64,000 bases of DNA from Serpentinicella alkaliphila (GTDB taxonomy: Bacteria; Bacillota; Clostridia; Peptostreptococcales; Natronincolaceae). Positions 18,094 through 26,656 of this stretch are shown here, one piece after another. The notes below the pieces were generated by a model, which ran no database searches, had not been told where the DNA came from, and saw nothing but the letters and a program-made list of their open reading frames with translations. The stretch lies in the NCBI RefSeq assembly GCF_018141405.1, contig NZ_CP058648.1:511001-575000 (forward strand), in the 5' to 3' direction. The first letter of the stretch is position 1; the number at the start of each line of letters is the position of its first letter. A program made the position numbers and the translations under genes.

Positions 18094-18936
18094 CTACACT
18101 ATCTGTCTTTTTTCCAAAAGCATCATTAACAATTTCTCCGCCTCATCTATCTCCTTAGGTATATTAGTCTTAAAACCGTTATTACATAATCTACTGAATA
18201 ATTCCGCTAAAATAGGTGGTTCTAAATTAGCACACCTCAATACATCAACATTAGAAAATACTTCCTCAGGTGTGCCCTTCATTACAATGTTACCATGGTT
18301 GATAACATAAATTGTATCTGCTAATTGAGGTACTACATCTATATCATGGGTTGTTAAAATTAGAGTTATATTTTTTTCTTTATTTAATTTATTTAATAAA
18401 TTAACCATCTCTTTTTTCGATTTTGGGTCTAAAGCATCAAAAGGCTCATCCATAATTAGTATTTGTGGCATTGTAGCAAGAGCACCGGCTAGAGCTACCT
18501 TTTTTTTCTGGCCACCACTCAAATAATGAGGAATTTTATTTAATAAATGCTCTATGTTTAGCATATTTGCAGCCGAACTTACTATCCTTTCCACTTCATC
18601 TTTTTTCAATCCCTCGTTTCGAGGAGTGAAAGCAATATCGTCATATACTCTAGGCCCGATTATTTGTTCATCTACATTTTGAAAAACAACGCCTATTTCT
18701 TTTCGTATTTTATTAAAGTTTTTATCTGGGCTTAAACCTAAAACTTCCACAGTACCTTCTACTGGAGATAATAGTCCCAATATATGTGAGATTAATGTAG
18801 TTTTCCCTGAACCATTAGGCCCCAAGACCACTACCCGTTCCCCTGGTTTTACAATAAAATCTAAACCGCATAAATTAACCTCAGTTTTATCTGGATAGAT
18901 ATGTTTTAAACATTGTACTTTTATTAAAGGCTCCAT
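18094..18936 (-). CDS. cbiO: ECF transporter ATP-binding protein CbiO
   Basis: This 280-residue ABC ATPase powers the cobalt/nickel ECF transporter with CbiM and CbiQ. Walker A GPNGSGKTTL is at about residues 38-47, the Q-loop at VFQNVDEQ, the signature YLSGGQKKK near 140, and Walker B LIMDEPFDALDP near 162. The cbiQ stop overlaps its start by 13 bp, showing a tightly coupled cbiM-cbiQ-cbiO operon. Substrate identity comes from CbiM. Confidence 0.92.
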   Translation of the reverse strand: MEPLIKVQCLKHIYPDKTEVNLCGLDFIVKPGERVVVLGPNGSGKTTLISHILGLLSPVEGTVEVLGLSPDKNFNKIRKEIGVVFQNVDEQIIGPRVYDDIAFTPRNEGLKKDEVERIVSSAANMLNIEHLLNKIPHYLSGGQKKKVALAGALATMPQILIMDEPFDALDPKSKKEMVNLLNKLNKEKNITLILTTHDIDVVPQLADTIYVINHGNIVMKGTPEEVFSNVDVLRCANLEPPILAELFSRLCNNGFKTNIPKEIDEAEKLLMMLLEKRQIV

Positions 18937-19637
18937 GGTATCACCGTCCCAACTAAAATAATAATCGAAGCACTAATTATAGCAAAATCAAAAGCCTTTA
19001 GTGGAAAAAGCTCTACATTTAACGGAATACGTCCGTTATATCCTCTTAAAGTATATATTTTATACATACGCTCACTCATTTCAAAAGAGTGAATTATAAG
19101 TACTCCTATAGCCCCTGCAATATTACTTAGGTTTTTACAAATATTTAGTGGCTTGTGACCGCCTTTTAGTTTAATACTTTTCATTAAACTTCCAATTTTT
19201 TCTATCAATATAAAAAAGGATCTATATGTAAATATAAAAATATCTACTAATAGGCTTGGCATAAACAAAGAAAGAAAAGCAAAAACGTCAACATATGGTG
19301 TTGTAGTAATTAAAAGAAGCATGCTTAAACCTGCACCTAGAGCCCTTAAGATTATTACTCCTGCCAAAACAAGTGATTGTCTGCTCATAATAAGGGCAAA
19401 AATTAAACTAAAAAATACAGGATAAAGGGCTAAATGAACTATTTTTTTAAAAGAAACTTTACTTATTATAAACAACATTAAAATTATAGCAATAAGTACA
19501 GATAGCTTTAAAAGGCTGCTTGTCAACAACAGACTAGCTAATAAGCATAGAATTAGGATGAATTTAGAAAAAACTCTACACCTATGCAACATACTTTCTC
19601 CATTATTTGATATATAATCTATTTCTGCTAAATGCAT
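18924..19637 (-). CDS. cbiQ: ECF transporter T component CbiQ
   Basis: The 237-residue membrane protein with about five helices is the transmembrane coupling subunit. The conserved cytoplasmic motif region ERMYKIYTLRGYNG near residues 190-203 corresponds to the Ala-Arg-Gly-type coupling helix that contacts the ATPase. It lies between cbiM (16 bp upstream) and cbiO (overlap), and it begins HLAEIDYISNNG, as is usual for CbiQ. Confidence 0.9.
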   Translation of the reverse strand: MHLAEIDYISNNGESMLHRCRVFSKFILILCLLASLLLTSSLLKLSVLIAIILMLFIISKVSFKKIVHLALYPVFFSLIFALIMSRQSLVLAGVIILRALGAGLSMLLLITTTPYVDVFAFLSLFMPSLLVDIFIFTYRSFFILIEKIGSLMKSIKLKGGHKPLNICKNLSNIAGAIGVLIIHSFEMSERMYKIYTLRGYNGRIPLNVELFPLKAFDFAIISASIIILVGTVIPWSL

Positions 19638-19653
19638 AGTTTTGTCCTTTCAT

Positions 19654-20502
19654 CTACATGTTTTTATTTTGAACAGAAGATACAATTCCTGGTCTCACCT
19701 TTACGAAATAATTAACGATCAACGTAGTTCCTATTGATTCAAGTAATATACCCACAAATAGTATTAGAGTAACAGCTGTCCATCCCGTAAATACAAAATA
19801 TTTAATATTGCTAACAGCAGTATGAAATTCCATATGGTTATGGTCAAGGTCAGTATCTTCAGTTTCTATTTCATTAGTAATTTTTTCATTGATAACTTCC
19901 TCTTCAATTATTTTCTCTTCTGAAACTTCTTGTTCAGCTATAACCTCTTTCAATACACGTTCTTCACTAACCTCTTCATGATGATGCTCACCATGATGAT
20001 GATGTGGTAGGGCTTCTTCGAATCCTGCTGTAGCACTTACCATACTCACCATTAAAGTCATAGAAATAATTACCGCCATGGATGTAGCTATCATAGCCCC
20101 AAATCTATAATTACCATGTTTACTTACATATTTAAAAATATAAAAACCAACAACAACTTCAGAACCAATTATCAAAGTATTTATACCAACTAGAGTTATG
20201 CCTCCGTGACCAATAAATGCAAGTATAAAATTAACTACAAGTACTGCTAAAAAACCTAATTTCGGCCCTATAAGGATACCCGTAAGAACTGCTAAACTCA
20301 AATGTACTGGAACTATAAATATTGGTACGGACATCCCTAGTAGCATAATTGCAGCAGCTACTCCTGTATGAGGAATTTTATGCCTAACTTCATCTTGCTT
20401 TATGCTCTTTATAATATAATAGACTATACAAAATGTAATAAGAAATGCTGGTATCCACAAAAATGGTGAAATAATGCCATCTGGTAAATGAATGTGACTC
20501 AC
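19654..20502 (-). CDS. cbiM: Cobalt/nickel ECF substrate-binding protein CbiM with His-rich loop
   Basis: CbiM is the metal-recognising S component. The mature start SHIHLPDGI supplies the conserved N-terminal His ligands; I chose the GTG at 20502 because an AAAGGAGGGG site lies 5 bp upstream, whereas an upstream in-frame start would overlap that site. About six helices follow. Between the last two is an unusual loop (about residues 160-220) with HHHHGEHHHEE followed by a Glu-rich stretch, a probable metal-sequestering segment. No separate cbiN is seen. Cobalt versus nickel cannot be decided. Confidence 0.88.
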   Translation of the reverse strand: MSHIHLPDGIISPFLWIPAFLITFCIVYYIIKSIKQDEVRHKIPHTGVAAAIMLLGMSVPIFIVPVHLSLAVLTGILIGPKLGFLAVLVVNFILAFIGHGGITLVGINTLIIGSEVVVGFYIFKYVSKHGNYRFGAMIATSMAVIISMTLMVSMVSATAGFEEALPHHHHGEHHHEEVSEERVLKEVIAEQEVSEEKIIEEEVINEKITNEIETEDTDLDHNHMEFHTAVSNIKYFVFTGWTAVTLILFVGILLESIGTTLIVNYFVKVRPGIVSSVQNKNM

Positions 20503-20532
20503 TTTAACCCCTCCTTTTATTATATAACTCAC

Positions 20533-20816
20533 TTATCATCTTAAATGATAGGTATTTTCAATTACTTATATAATATATCTCTATCATCTAAATTTGTCAA
20601 TTGCGAAACATATTATAATAAAAATTTCCATTTTGTACATATATTATAATATATTGAACTTATACCAATTTAACTAATCTTTCTTCCTTATCCATAATAG
20701 ACAAAAAAAGAATATTATAAACTTCAGAAAAAATTTTAGTAAACTCCTATTATAATTATATCGAATTTAGAATCTAACTTGTACATATATATTAAAAAAG
20801 GGGGTTAATTAAAAAA
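20533..20816. promoter_or_regulatory. Divergent intergenic region upstream of cbiM
   Basis: TATCAT-CTTAA-ATGATA (about 20533-20550) is a short inverted repeat near the cbiM start and could be an operator for a metal regulator. I see no cobalamin-riboswitch-like structure. The rest is AT-rich and unexplained. Confidence 0.35.
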
Positions 20817-21074
20817 ATGTTTGTCTTAGACGGTAATTTAAATTTCTTATGGATATGTACCATTCTGTTTATTATAAGTAGTGTATTTTTAGCTACTAAG
20901 AGACCTAATAAAAATCAAAAAGTTGCTAAATCAGATAATTATCACTTAGAACTTCTAAAATTAAATTCTAGTATAAATGAGCTGAAAAAGGAAAATGAAA
21001 AACTCAAAGCAGAAATCAAAAGAATCAATAGTTGTATCCAATATATATGCGACCAATGTAAAATATTTTACTAA
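20817..21074 (+). CDS. Small membrane protein with cytoplasmic coiled coil
   Basis: The 85-residue protein is unrecognised. Residues about 8-27 form one transmembrane helix (FLWICTILFIISSVFLA); residues about 42-75 form a heptad-rich coiled coil (LELLKLNSSINELKKENEKL). Three Cys lie near the C-terminus (SCIQYICDQCKIF). A GGGGG ribosome site lies upstream of the ATG. The bitopic-plus-coiled-coil form resembles small division or secretion scaffold proteins, but no function is claimed. Confidence 0.65.
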   Translation: MFVLDGNLNFLWICTILFIISSVFLATKRPNKNQKVAKSDNYHLELLKLNSSINELKKENEKLKAEIKRINSCIQYICDQCKIFY

Positions 21075-21344
21075 AATAAAAAAATATCACATAACTTGTT
21101 AAGTTCAAATATTTCATGTATTTTGCAAGTGGCTATTGTGAAAGCTCAAGTAATTTTGCAAAAAAAAATACATATATGGCGTTATTTATTACTCACCTTG
21201 GGTATATATTACAAATAGAAGGTTTTGTTCTTTGCGTTGATGCTATATATATCGACATAAAGCGATGATGAAATCAAAAAGCTTATCTAAGTACATAGGA
21301 TTGATTTTCATGTTAGGAAATTATAATGATGGGGGGATTTAATA

Positions 21345-21977
21345 ATGTATGTAAAAAATATTATGACAACAAATCCTTATACAGTTACTCGAGACACAAC
21401 AATTGCAGAGGGACTGGAAATTATGAGAGAAAAAGGCGTACGAAGACTTCCTGTTTTAGATGGGGATAATTTAGTAGGAATCATTACTGAAAGAAAGCTT
21501 TTAGAAGTCTCACCTTCTCCTGCTACCACTTTAAGTGTGTTTGAGTTGAATTACCTCCTTTCAAAAACAAAAATTGGGTCAATGATGACAAGGGACGTAA
21601 TTACCGTATCACCAGATACCTTGCTAGAAGTAGCAGCCTCAATTATGAAAGAAAATAAATTCGGAGGTATTCCTGTAGTAGAAGATGATAAATTGGTGGG
21701 TATCATTACAGAAACAGATATTTTCGGTGCATTTGTAGAAGTATTGGGACTTGAAGATAACGATAGTAAAATTCATATAAAAGTAAAAGACAATAAGCCG
21801 GGTGTACTGGCAGATATAACTAGGCTAATTGCAAACTTTGACGTAAACATTACCCACATGGCACTTTTCAGAGATACGATTATGCTAAGAGTAAACACAC
21901 CAAACCTAAAACCGATACTGAATGAATTGGAAAACAAAAACTTTGACATAGTTTATTTCTTTACCTCAGAAGATTAA
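21345..21977 (+). CDS. Tandem CBS domains plus ACT domain protein
   Basis: In this 210-residue regulatory protein, CBS 1 covers about residues 1-60 (MTTNPYTVTRDTTIAEGLEI, GIITERKL), CBS 2 about 78-130 (MTRDVITVSPDTLLEVAASI, GIITETDI) and a C-terminal ACT domain about 145-205 (KDNKPGVLADITRLIA). The same CBS-CBS-ACT layout is seen in AcuB-type proteins. CBS pairs usually bind adenine nucleotides and ACT domains bind amino acids; the ligands here are unknown. A GGGGGGA ribosome site precedes the ATG and a hairpin terminator follows. Confidence 0.85.
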   Translation: MYVKNIMTTNPYTVTRDTTIAEGLEIMREKGVRRLPVLDGDNLVGIITERKLLEVSPSPATTLSVFELNYLLSKTKIGSMMTRDVITVSPDTLLEVAASIMKENKFGGIPVVEDDKLVGIITETDIFGAFVEVLGLEDNDSKIHIKVKDNKPGVLADITRLIANFDVNITHMALFRDTIMLRVNTPNLKPILNELENKNFDIVYFFTSED

Positions 21978-22040
21978 CCACAAAATATCCTTTATATACC
22001 CTAAGCCTACTTTTCTTAAACAAGTATAAAGACTCTATTC

Positions 22041-22066
22041 AGGGGATGACAGTGTCATTCCCTTTT
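22041..22066 (+). terminator. Terminator of the CBS-ACT gene
   Basis: AGGGGATGACA and TGTCATTCCCT pair over 10-11 positions (one G-T) with CCCTTTT at the 3' side, 64 bp past the stop codon. Confidence 0.75.
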
Positions 22067-22253
22067 AAAATTTGCTTACTATCTATAGAGCTACAATGTC
22101 TATATAGCCTTTTAAGTCCTTTATTTAATATTTAATAATATAGAGTTTTGAGCATAAAAAAATACCACTAACAATTTGGATATTTTCCAAAAAATAGTCG
22201 TACATTTATTACATTCTTATAACAAGCGTTTAAGCTAGTATTAGAAACCTTGG

Positions 22254-22327
22254 TGCGCCCTGAGGGACTCGAACCCCCAACCTACTGGTTCGAAGCCAGC
22301 CACTCTATCCAATTGAGCTAAGGGCGC
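22254..22327 (-). tRNA. tRNA-Arg (anticodon TCG)
   Basis: The 74-nt cloverleaf has acceptor GCGCCCT / AGGGCGC, T-loop GTTCGAGTC, and anticodon stem GCTGG/CCAGT around the loop CTTCGAA, giving anticodon TCG. No CCA is encoded. It is last in the tRNA array. Confidence 0.92.
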
Positions 22328-22380
22328 ATACTTTATTATAGATTTTAAAATAGAGTTAGAATAATCTAACTCTTGATTGG

Positions 22381-22454
22381 CGTGCCCACAGGGATTCGAA
22401 CCCCGGACACACGGCTTAGAAGGCCGTTGCTCTATCCAGCTGAGCTATGGGCAC
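22381..22454 (-). tRNA. tRNA-Arg (anticodon TCT), copy 2
   Basis: The acceptor is GTGCCCA / TGGGCAC and the anticodon stem ACGGC/GCCGT encloses CTTCTAA (anticodon TCT). It is identical over its length to the other Arg-TCT gene in the array (22568-22641). Confidence 0.94.
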
Positions 22455-22463
22455 AAAATATAT

Positions 22464-22538
22464 TGGAGCGGAAGACGGGACTCGAACCCGCGACCCTCGC
22501 CTTGGCAAGGCGATGCTCTACCACTGAGCCACTTCCGC
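22464..22538 (-). tRNA. tRNA-Gly (anticodon GCC)
   Basis: The acceptor is GCGGAAG / CTTCCGC, the anticodon stem TCGCC/GGCGA encloses TTGCCAA (anticodon GCC), and the 3' CCA is encoded. Confidence 0.94.
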
Positions 22539-22567
22539 ATATTTTTTGTGTATATAATTTATTTTGG

Positions 22568-22641
22568 CGTGCCCACAGGGATTCGAACCCCGGACACACG
22601 GCTTAGAAGGCCGTTGCTCTATCCAGCTGAGCTATGGGCAC
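22568..22641 (-). tRNA. tRNA-Arg (anticodon TCT), copy 1
   Basis: This is an exact duplicate of the Arg-TCT gene at 22381-22454, with closely similar flanking bases, indicating duplication within the array. Confidence 0.94.
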
Positions 22642-22652
22642 AAAATAAAGGT

Positions 22653-22726
22653 TGGAGCGGGTGAAGGGAATCGAACCCTCGCGGTCAGCTTGGAAGGCTG
22701 AAGTTCTACCACTGAACTACACCCGC
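22653..22726 (-). tRNA. tRNA-Gly (anticodon TCC)
   Basis: The acceptor is GCGGGTG / CACCCGC, the anticodon stem CAGC/GCTG encloses CTTCCAA (anticodon TCC), and the 3' CCA is encoded. It is first in the direction of transcription. Confidence 0.94.
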
Positions 22727-22790
22727 ATCAATGTCCTAACAATTAATAATATTACCACCTTTGTAGTAGGTTGTCAACCCCAGTAATCAT

Positions 22791-23261
22791 TTAAACTTCA
22801 ATATGTTTAATGGAAATTCTTTCATTTATTTCAATAATTGCTACACTTTTTTTTGAGAACCCTCTCGGGAAAGCTAGGCTTCCCGGGTTCAATAAATGAA
22901 TACTATCTACTTGCTCATAGTATGGTATGTGCGTATGCCCAAATACAATAATATGGGCATTTGCATTCTTACCTCTATGTAATATCATCTTTAAAGAACT
23001 CTTAACTCCATAGTTATGCCCATGACATATAAGGATATTATAATTATTTGCAGTATACAATATTTCTTCTTCCCCAGCGTTATAGGGATCACAGTTACCT
23101 CTTACCCCTATTACTGGTATATTATGCTTTCTAGTTATATACAGTGCATCCTTAAGCATATCTCCCGTATGTATAATTATATTGACATTATTTAGTTTTT
23201 TTATACATCTATCTATATCCTTAACTTGCTCATGGCTATCACCTAATATACCTATTCGCAT
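22791..23261 (-). CDS. YfcE/MJ0936-type metallophosphodiesterase
   Basis: The 156-residue calcineurin-like phosphoesterase has its metal-binding motifs in order: GDSHEQ near the N-terminus, HTGDML, GVRGNCD, CHGHNYG and VFGHTH. The family hydrolyses phosphodiesters in vitro; its cell role is not settled. I chose the ATG at 23261, which begins one base after the rdgB stop and has a GAGAGG site, rather than an earlier in-frame start. It is the last gene of rph-rdgB-yfcE. Confidence 0.87.
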   Translation of the reverse strand: MRIGILGDSHEQVKDIDRCIKKLNNVNIIIHTGDMLKDALYITRKHNIPVIGVRGNCDPYNAGEEEILYTANNYNILICHGHNYGVKSSLKMILHRGKNANAHIIVFGHTHIPYYEQVDSIHLLNPGSLAFPRGFSKKSVAIIEINERISIKHIEV

Positions 23262-23262
23262 G

Positions 23263-23874
23263 TTAAATCCTCTCAAGATAGACTTTTAATGAAGACTTTA
23301 GTTCATTTAATGCATTAGCCCTATGGCTAATTTTATTCTTGATTTCAGCAGGTATTTCCCCAAAGGTTTTGTTATATTCTGGTACGATAAACAATGGGTC
23401 ATATCCAAAGCCACCATTACCTGTTGGCTCAAACCCAATACTACCCTCGCAAGTACCTCTAGTAATTATACTTTCCCCATTTGGAAATACCATAGCAATT
23501 GCACAAATAAATCTCCCAGTTCTAAGATCTTCAGGAACATTAGCTATAAGATTCAGAAGTTTTTCGTTATTTTGAGCATCAGTTGCATTTTCTCCAGCAA
23601 ACCTTGCAGAGTATATGCCTGGGGCTTTGTTTATTGCATCTACCTCTAGGCCTGAATCATCAGCAATAGAAGCATAGCCAGTTTTATTCATAACCGTTTT
23701 TGCTTTTATCATTGCATTCTCTTCAAAGGTACTACCATCTTCTATTATTTCAAGGCCACCTAAACCTACTTCAGACATAGATTTTATATCAAATTGAAAA
23801 TCCGATAAAATTTCCTTTATTTCATCGAGCTTATGAGTATTACTAGTTGCAATGACCACAATTTCCCTTTCCAT
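23263..23874 (-). CDS. rdgB: Inosine/xanthosine triphosphate pyrophosphatase (RdgB/HAM1)
   Basis: The 203-residue enzyme removes ITP, dITP and XTP from the nucleotide pool. The family signatures are the N-terminal [22 protein letters not shown] near residue 70, [14 protein letters not shown], and [14 protein letters not shown] near residue 150. The start overlaps the 3' end of rph by 32 bp and has its own GGAGG site. The rph-rdgB pairing is common in Firmicutes and other bacteria. Confidence 0.93.
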   Translation of the reverse strand: MEREIVVIATSNTHKLDEIKEILSDFQFDIKSMSEVGLGGLEIIEDGSTFEENAMIKAKTVMNKTGYASIADDSGLEVDAINKAPGIYSARFAGENATDAQNNEKLLNLIANVPEDLRTGRFICAIAMVFPNGESIITRGTCEGSIGFEPTGNGGFGYDPLFIVPEYNKTFGEIPAEIKNKISHRANALNELKSSLKVYLERI

Positions 23875-24661
23875 AATTAGCCTCCAACATTTCTTCTAGG
23901 TTTTTTCCAACTTTATTTGCAATTTCTCCTAATGCATTTTTTTGTAGCTCTATTAATTCTTTATTTCCTTTTTCTGCAAGCCTTAATAGCTCCATTAAAC
24001 TAGCTTTTGAGAAAGGTGCCTCTTCTCCTGTGCCTTGTACTTCAATAAACTCCTCTGCATCCGTCATAACAACATTCATATCTACAATAGCCTTTGAATC
24101 CTCCTCATAACAAAGATCAAGCATCGCCATATCGTTTACGATTCCTACACTAATTGCAGATACAAAATTTTTAATAGGAAAATGCTTAAATCCTTCCTTT
24201 TCCTGTAATTTATTAATAGCATCTACTAAAGCAACAAATGCTCCAGTAATAGATGCAGTTCTTGTCCCACCATCTGCTTGTATTACATCACAATCAATCC
24301 AAATTGTTCTTTCCCCCATACTACTGAAATCTACTACAGCCCTAAGTGCTCGTCCAATTAATCTCTGAATCTCTTGTGTTCTTCCATCAACTTTTCCTCG
24401 ACTCGAATCTCTAACTTTTCTTGTTTGAGTTGAGCTAGGTAGCATAGAATATTCTGCTGTTAACCATCCTTTTCCTGAGTTTCTCATAAAAGGTGGTACC
24501 TTATCCTCTATTGTCGCGGTACAAATAACTTTAGTCTCTCCCATTTCAATCAAAACAGAACCCTCTGAATGCTTTGTAAAGTTTCTAGTAAATTTCACAG
24601 GTCTAATTTGATCATATTGTCTACCATCATATCTATTGTTCAATGTAATCGCCCTTTCCAT
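23843..24661 (-). CDS. rph: Ribonuclease PH
   Basis: This 272-residue phosphorolytic 3'-5' exoribonuclease trims the 3' ends of tRNA precursors. [20 protein letters not shown] at the N-terminus, the [20 protein letters not shown] region, [19 protein letters not shown] and [10 protein letters not shown] are the conserved blocks. It is about 30 residues longer than the core at the C-terminus, ending in GNCGHCN with a small Cys/His tail. It heads rph-rdgB-yfcE, close to the tRNA array. Confidence 0.94.
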   Translation of the reverse strand: MERAITLNNRYDGRQYDQIRPVKFTRNFTKHSEGSVLIEMGETKVICTATIEDKVPPFMRNSGKGWLTAEYSMLPSSTQTRKVRDSSRGKVDGRTQEIQRLIGRALRAVVDFSSMGERTIWIDCDVIQADGGTRTASITGAFVALVDAINKLQEKEGFKHFPIKNFVSAISVGIVNDMAMLDLCYEEDSKAIVDMNVVMTDAEEFIEVQGTGEEAPFSKASLMELLRLAEKGNKELIELQKNALGEIANKVGKNLEEMLEANYGKGNCGHCN

Positions 24662-24933
24662 ATTTAAATATTACTTTTGTCAACTACTCATAACTCAAGT
24701 CCTCTTTCACTATTATGGTAATAGTACCCATAATCAATGAAAAAAGCAATGCTTTTTTATTAAAAACTAGACTTTTCCCCTGCATGACTGAAGTCATGGG
24801 TAGCCAGTCCCTGTAGATGAAATTTTATCCTAATATTCGAATTATTGCTATACTTTTTTTAGTTTTCCTAAACATAAGTAAAAAATACAAAAAAGTGATT
24901 ACTGCAGACAAAAAATTTGTACTAATTAATAAA
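24662..24933. other. Intergenic region with a short palindrome
   Basis: No gene is seen. The only structure is the CATGACT palindrome at 24783-24798, listed separately. Confidence 0.5.
24783..24798. mobile_element. Possible end hairpin of an IS200/IS605-type relic
   Basis: CATGACT-GA-AGTCATG is a perfect palindrome followed by GGGTAGCC. IS200/IS605 elements often end in an imperfect ATGACT..AGTCAT-type hairpin next to CCCC/GGGG, which this resembles. No tnpA or tnpB sequence is nearby, so at most it is a solitary relic or a non-autonomous repeat. Confidence 0.3.
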
Positions 24934-24956
24934 GGATAGGAGATTTACTCCTATCC
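24934..24956 (-). terminator. Terminator of the GerMN lipoprotein gene
   Basis: GGATAGGA / TCCTATCC arms with a 7-nt loop lie immediately after the stop codon, followed on the minus strand by TTTATTAATT. Confidence 0.75.
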
Positions 24957-24961
24957 AAATT

Positions 24962-25954
24962 TTAATGGCTATTTGAATATCTAGGTATATTTAGACTTAC
25001 ACTTTTATCTAACTCTATTTCACGCCCTCCAGATAGTAACCTTACTTGACTTATAGACGGCTCTATTTCCTTAAGAGTTAGACCTACTTCGTACACAATT
25101 GATTGTTGTGTCTCGCTGTTTTGAGGCACCCTTTTAATCTCTTCCGAGAAATCCACATAGGCGATACCATCTTTTACATATATATCATTTATATTAGTTC
25201 CTGCTGGTATCTCACTAAATAAGCCACTACCCTCTGGAGCCCCTTCTAATAAAGCATTTAGCACAGATTTAACATCAGCTTTGATTACAGCTATTCCTTT
25301 AGTAACGGGTACATAAAATGAATTTTCACCATTTACTGTCCCTTTATAATATACAATTACAGGTATATGTTCTTTTGATAATTCATAGCTAAGATTAATT
25401 TTTTCTCTTTCTAGAGGATTCTTAATTTTAGTTCCATATTTTAATTTATCTACTAATTGTCCATTTACTAAAATTTGAACACGATCGATAGACTCAAATT
25501 CCGTGAGAGTATATACTAAAGAACTTACTATGCTCTTTTCATCTGACTCATTGGAATAGTCTAAAATCCCTTTATTAAAGTCTACTTTACATAAACCCTC
25601 ATTTATAGACATACCAAGTATATTTGTACTAGCAGGTAATACGGGCAATAGTCCAAAGGATGATAAATAATCTCTTATGGCTGGACTATCTATTAGTTGG
25701 TTTATTGCTGACTTAGCAATACCTTCTTCCCAAGGAATTCTTCTCATCACAGGTACTAATAATCCCTTATTATCTCTATAGTAAAGCACCGTACTCCTTA
25801 ATCCTGCTTCCTCTTCTTCTAATAGCTCTTTATCTGTAAACACCCCTGCATCGGCTGGCTTTCCAGTTAATTTAGCAATAGGATCTCCACAGGCTGAAAT
25901 TAGCATGGTTATTAATAATATAACACATATTAGCATTATTGGTTTACGTCGCAC
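24962..25954 (-). CDS. Lipoprotein with two GerMN domains
   Basis: The 330-residue lipoprotein signal ends at the lipobox LISAC (Cys22). Two GerMN-type repeats follow: the first around residues 60-185 (NEGLCKVDFNKGILDY) and the second around 200-320 (KDGIAYVDFSEEIKRV), each with the GerMN pattern G-x(0-3)-VDFS/N. In spore formers the GerM lipoprotein takes part in SpoIIQ-SpoIIIAH complex assembly and germination, but GerMN domains also occur in vegetative cell-wall lipoproteins. The gene stands alone, upstream of rph on the same strand. Confidence 0.87.
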   Translation of the reverse strand: MRRKPIMLICVILLITMLISACGDPIAKLTGKPADAGVFTDKELLEEEEAGLRSTVLYYRDNKGLLVPVMRRIPWEEGIAKSAINQLIDSPAIRDYLSSFGLLPVLPASTNILGMSINEGLCKVDFNKGILDYSNESDEKSIVSSLVYTLTEFESIDRVQILVNGQLVDKLKYGTKIKNPLEREKINLSYELSKEHIPVIVYYKGTVNGENSFYVPVTKGIAVIKADVKSVLNALLEGAPEGSGLFSEIPAGTNINDIYVKDGIAYVDFSEEIKRVPQNSETQQSIVYEVGLTLKEIEPSISQVRLLSGGREIELDKSVSLNIPRYSNSH

Positions 25955-26026
25955 GTTTAATATCCCCCCTTATACATCTATTTATATAATTATATTAATG
26001 ATGTATAGGGGCTATTCATAATATGT

Positions 26027-26548
26027 CTACTTTCTTTTAGCTGGATTAAAATATCCTCCACGAATCGACCTAGCATCTGTTATTGTGATAAATGCTTTAC
26101 TATCGAACTCGTCTAAAATTGCATATATTCTGCGAACATCTTTTCTTTTAATTGTTATGTATATTAAATGGTGTATTCCATCCCTTCCATAGCCTTCCAT
26201 TACTGTTACACCAAAACCTTCTTCTCTAAATCTATCAACAATTGGCTGTGCGCTATGATGTGTAATAATTTGAATAATATTATTTCCTAGAGCTAATTTG
26301 TCTTCTACAAAAACTCCCAAGAAATTACCTGAGGCAAAGCCTAGGGCATAAACAAATATATTAATAGGATTATCCAAGCCACTTAAAACCCTTCCTATGG
26401 CTAAAATATATATAGTTACTTCGACAAAACCAATACAGGCAGCTTGTATCCTTTTTCCTTTGACAACCATAAGCATTCTAACTGTTGCCATACTTACATC
26501 AGTTACTCTTGCAAAAAATATAAATAAATATCCAAATAATAAATCCAT
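26027..26548 (-). CDS. UPF0316/DUF2179 membrane protein
   Basis: The 173-residue protein has an N-terminal membrane part of about three helices (residues 1-85; LFIFFARVTDVSMATVRMLM) and a C-terminal soluble DUF2179 domain (about 100-165) with TVMEGYGRDGIHHLIYITIK. This is the layout of the UPF0316 family (YebE type). Function is unknown. I set the start at the ATG 26548 behind AAAGGGTG; an earlier in-frame ATG would add 12 residues without a clear ribosome site. Confidence 0.83.
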   Translation of the reverse strand: MDLLFGYLFIFFARVTDVSMATVRMLMVVKGKRIQAACIGFVEVTIYILAIGRVLSGLDNPINIFVYALGFASGNFLGVFVEDKLALGNNIIQIITHHSAQPIVDRFREEGFGVTVMEGYGRDGIHHLIYITIKRKDVRRIYAILDEFDSKAFITITDARSIRGGYFNPAKRK

Positions 26549-26620
26549 TAAAACACCCTTTCGGCTTAATTTGTTTACGTACAATTATATTTTACAAAAT
26601 ATGTAGAAATTATAAAAGTC

Positions 26621-26646
26621 AAAGACCATAATTAATTATGGTCTTT
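26621..26646 (-). terminator. Terminator of the amidase gene
   Basis: A perfect 26-bp palindrome (AAAGACCATAATT and its complement) lies 11 bp past the amidase stop; the minus-strand tail is TTTGACTTTTAT. Confidence 0.78.
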
Positions 26647-26656
26647 GCATTTATTG

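Noticed and set aside
20533-20816. Cobalamin riboswitch for cbiMQO
   Set aside because: No B12-box-like sequence or terminator hairpin is seen; only a short inverted repeat.
22373-22664. ORFs of 77 and 95 residues on the plus strand over the tRNA cluster
   Set aside because: They are the antisense reading of tRNA genes (the familiar GIRTPDTRLRRPLLYPAELW-type artefact), not proteins.
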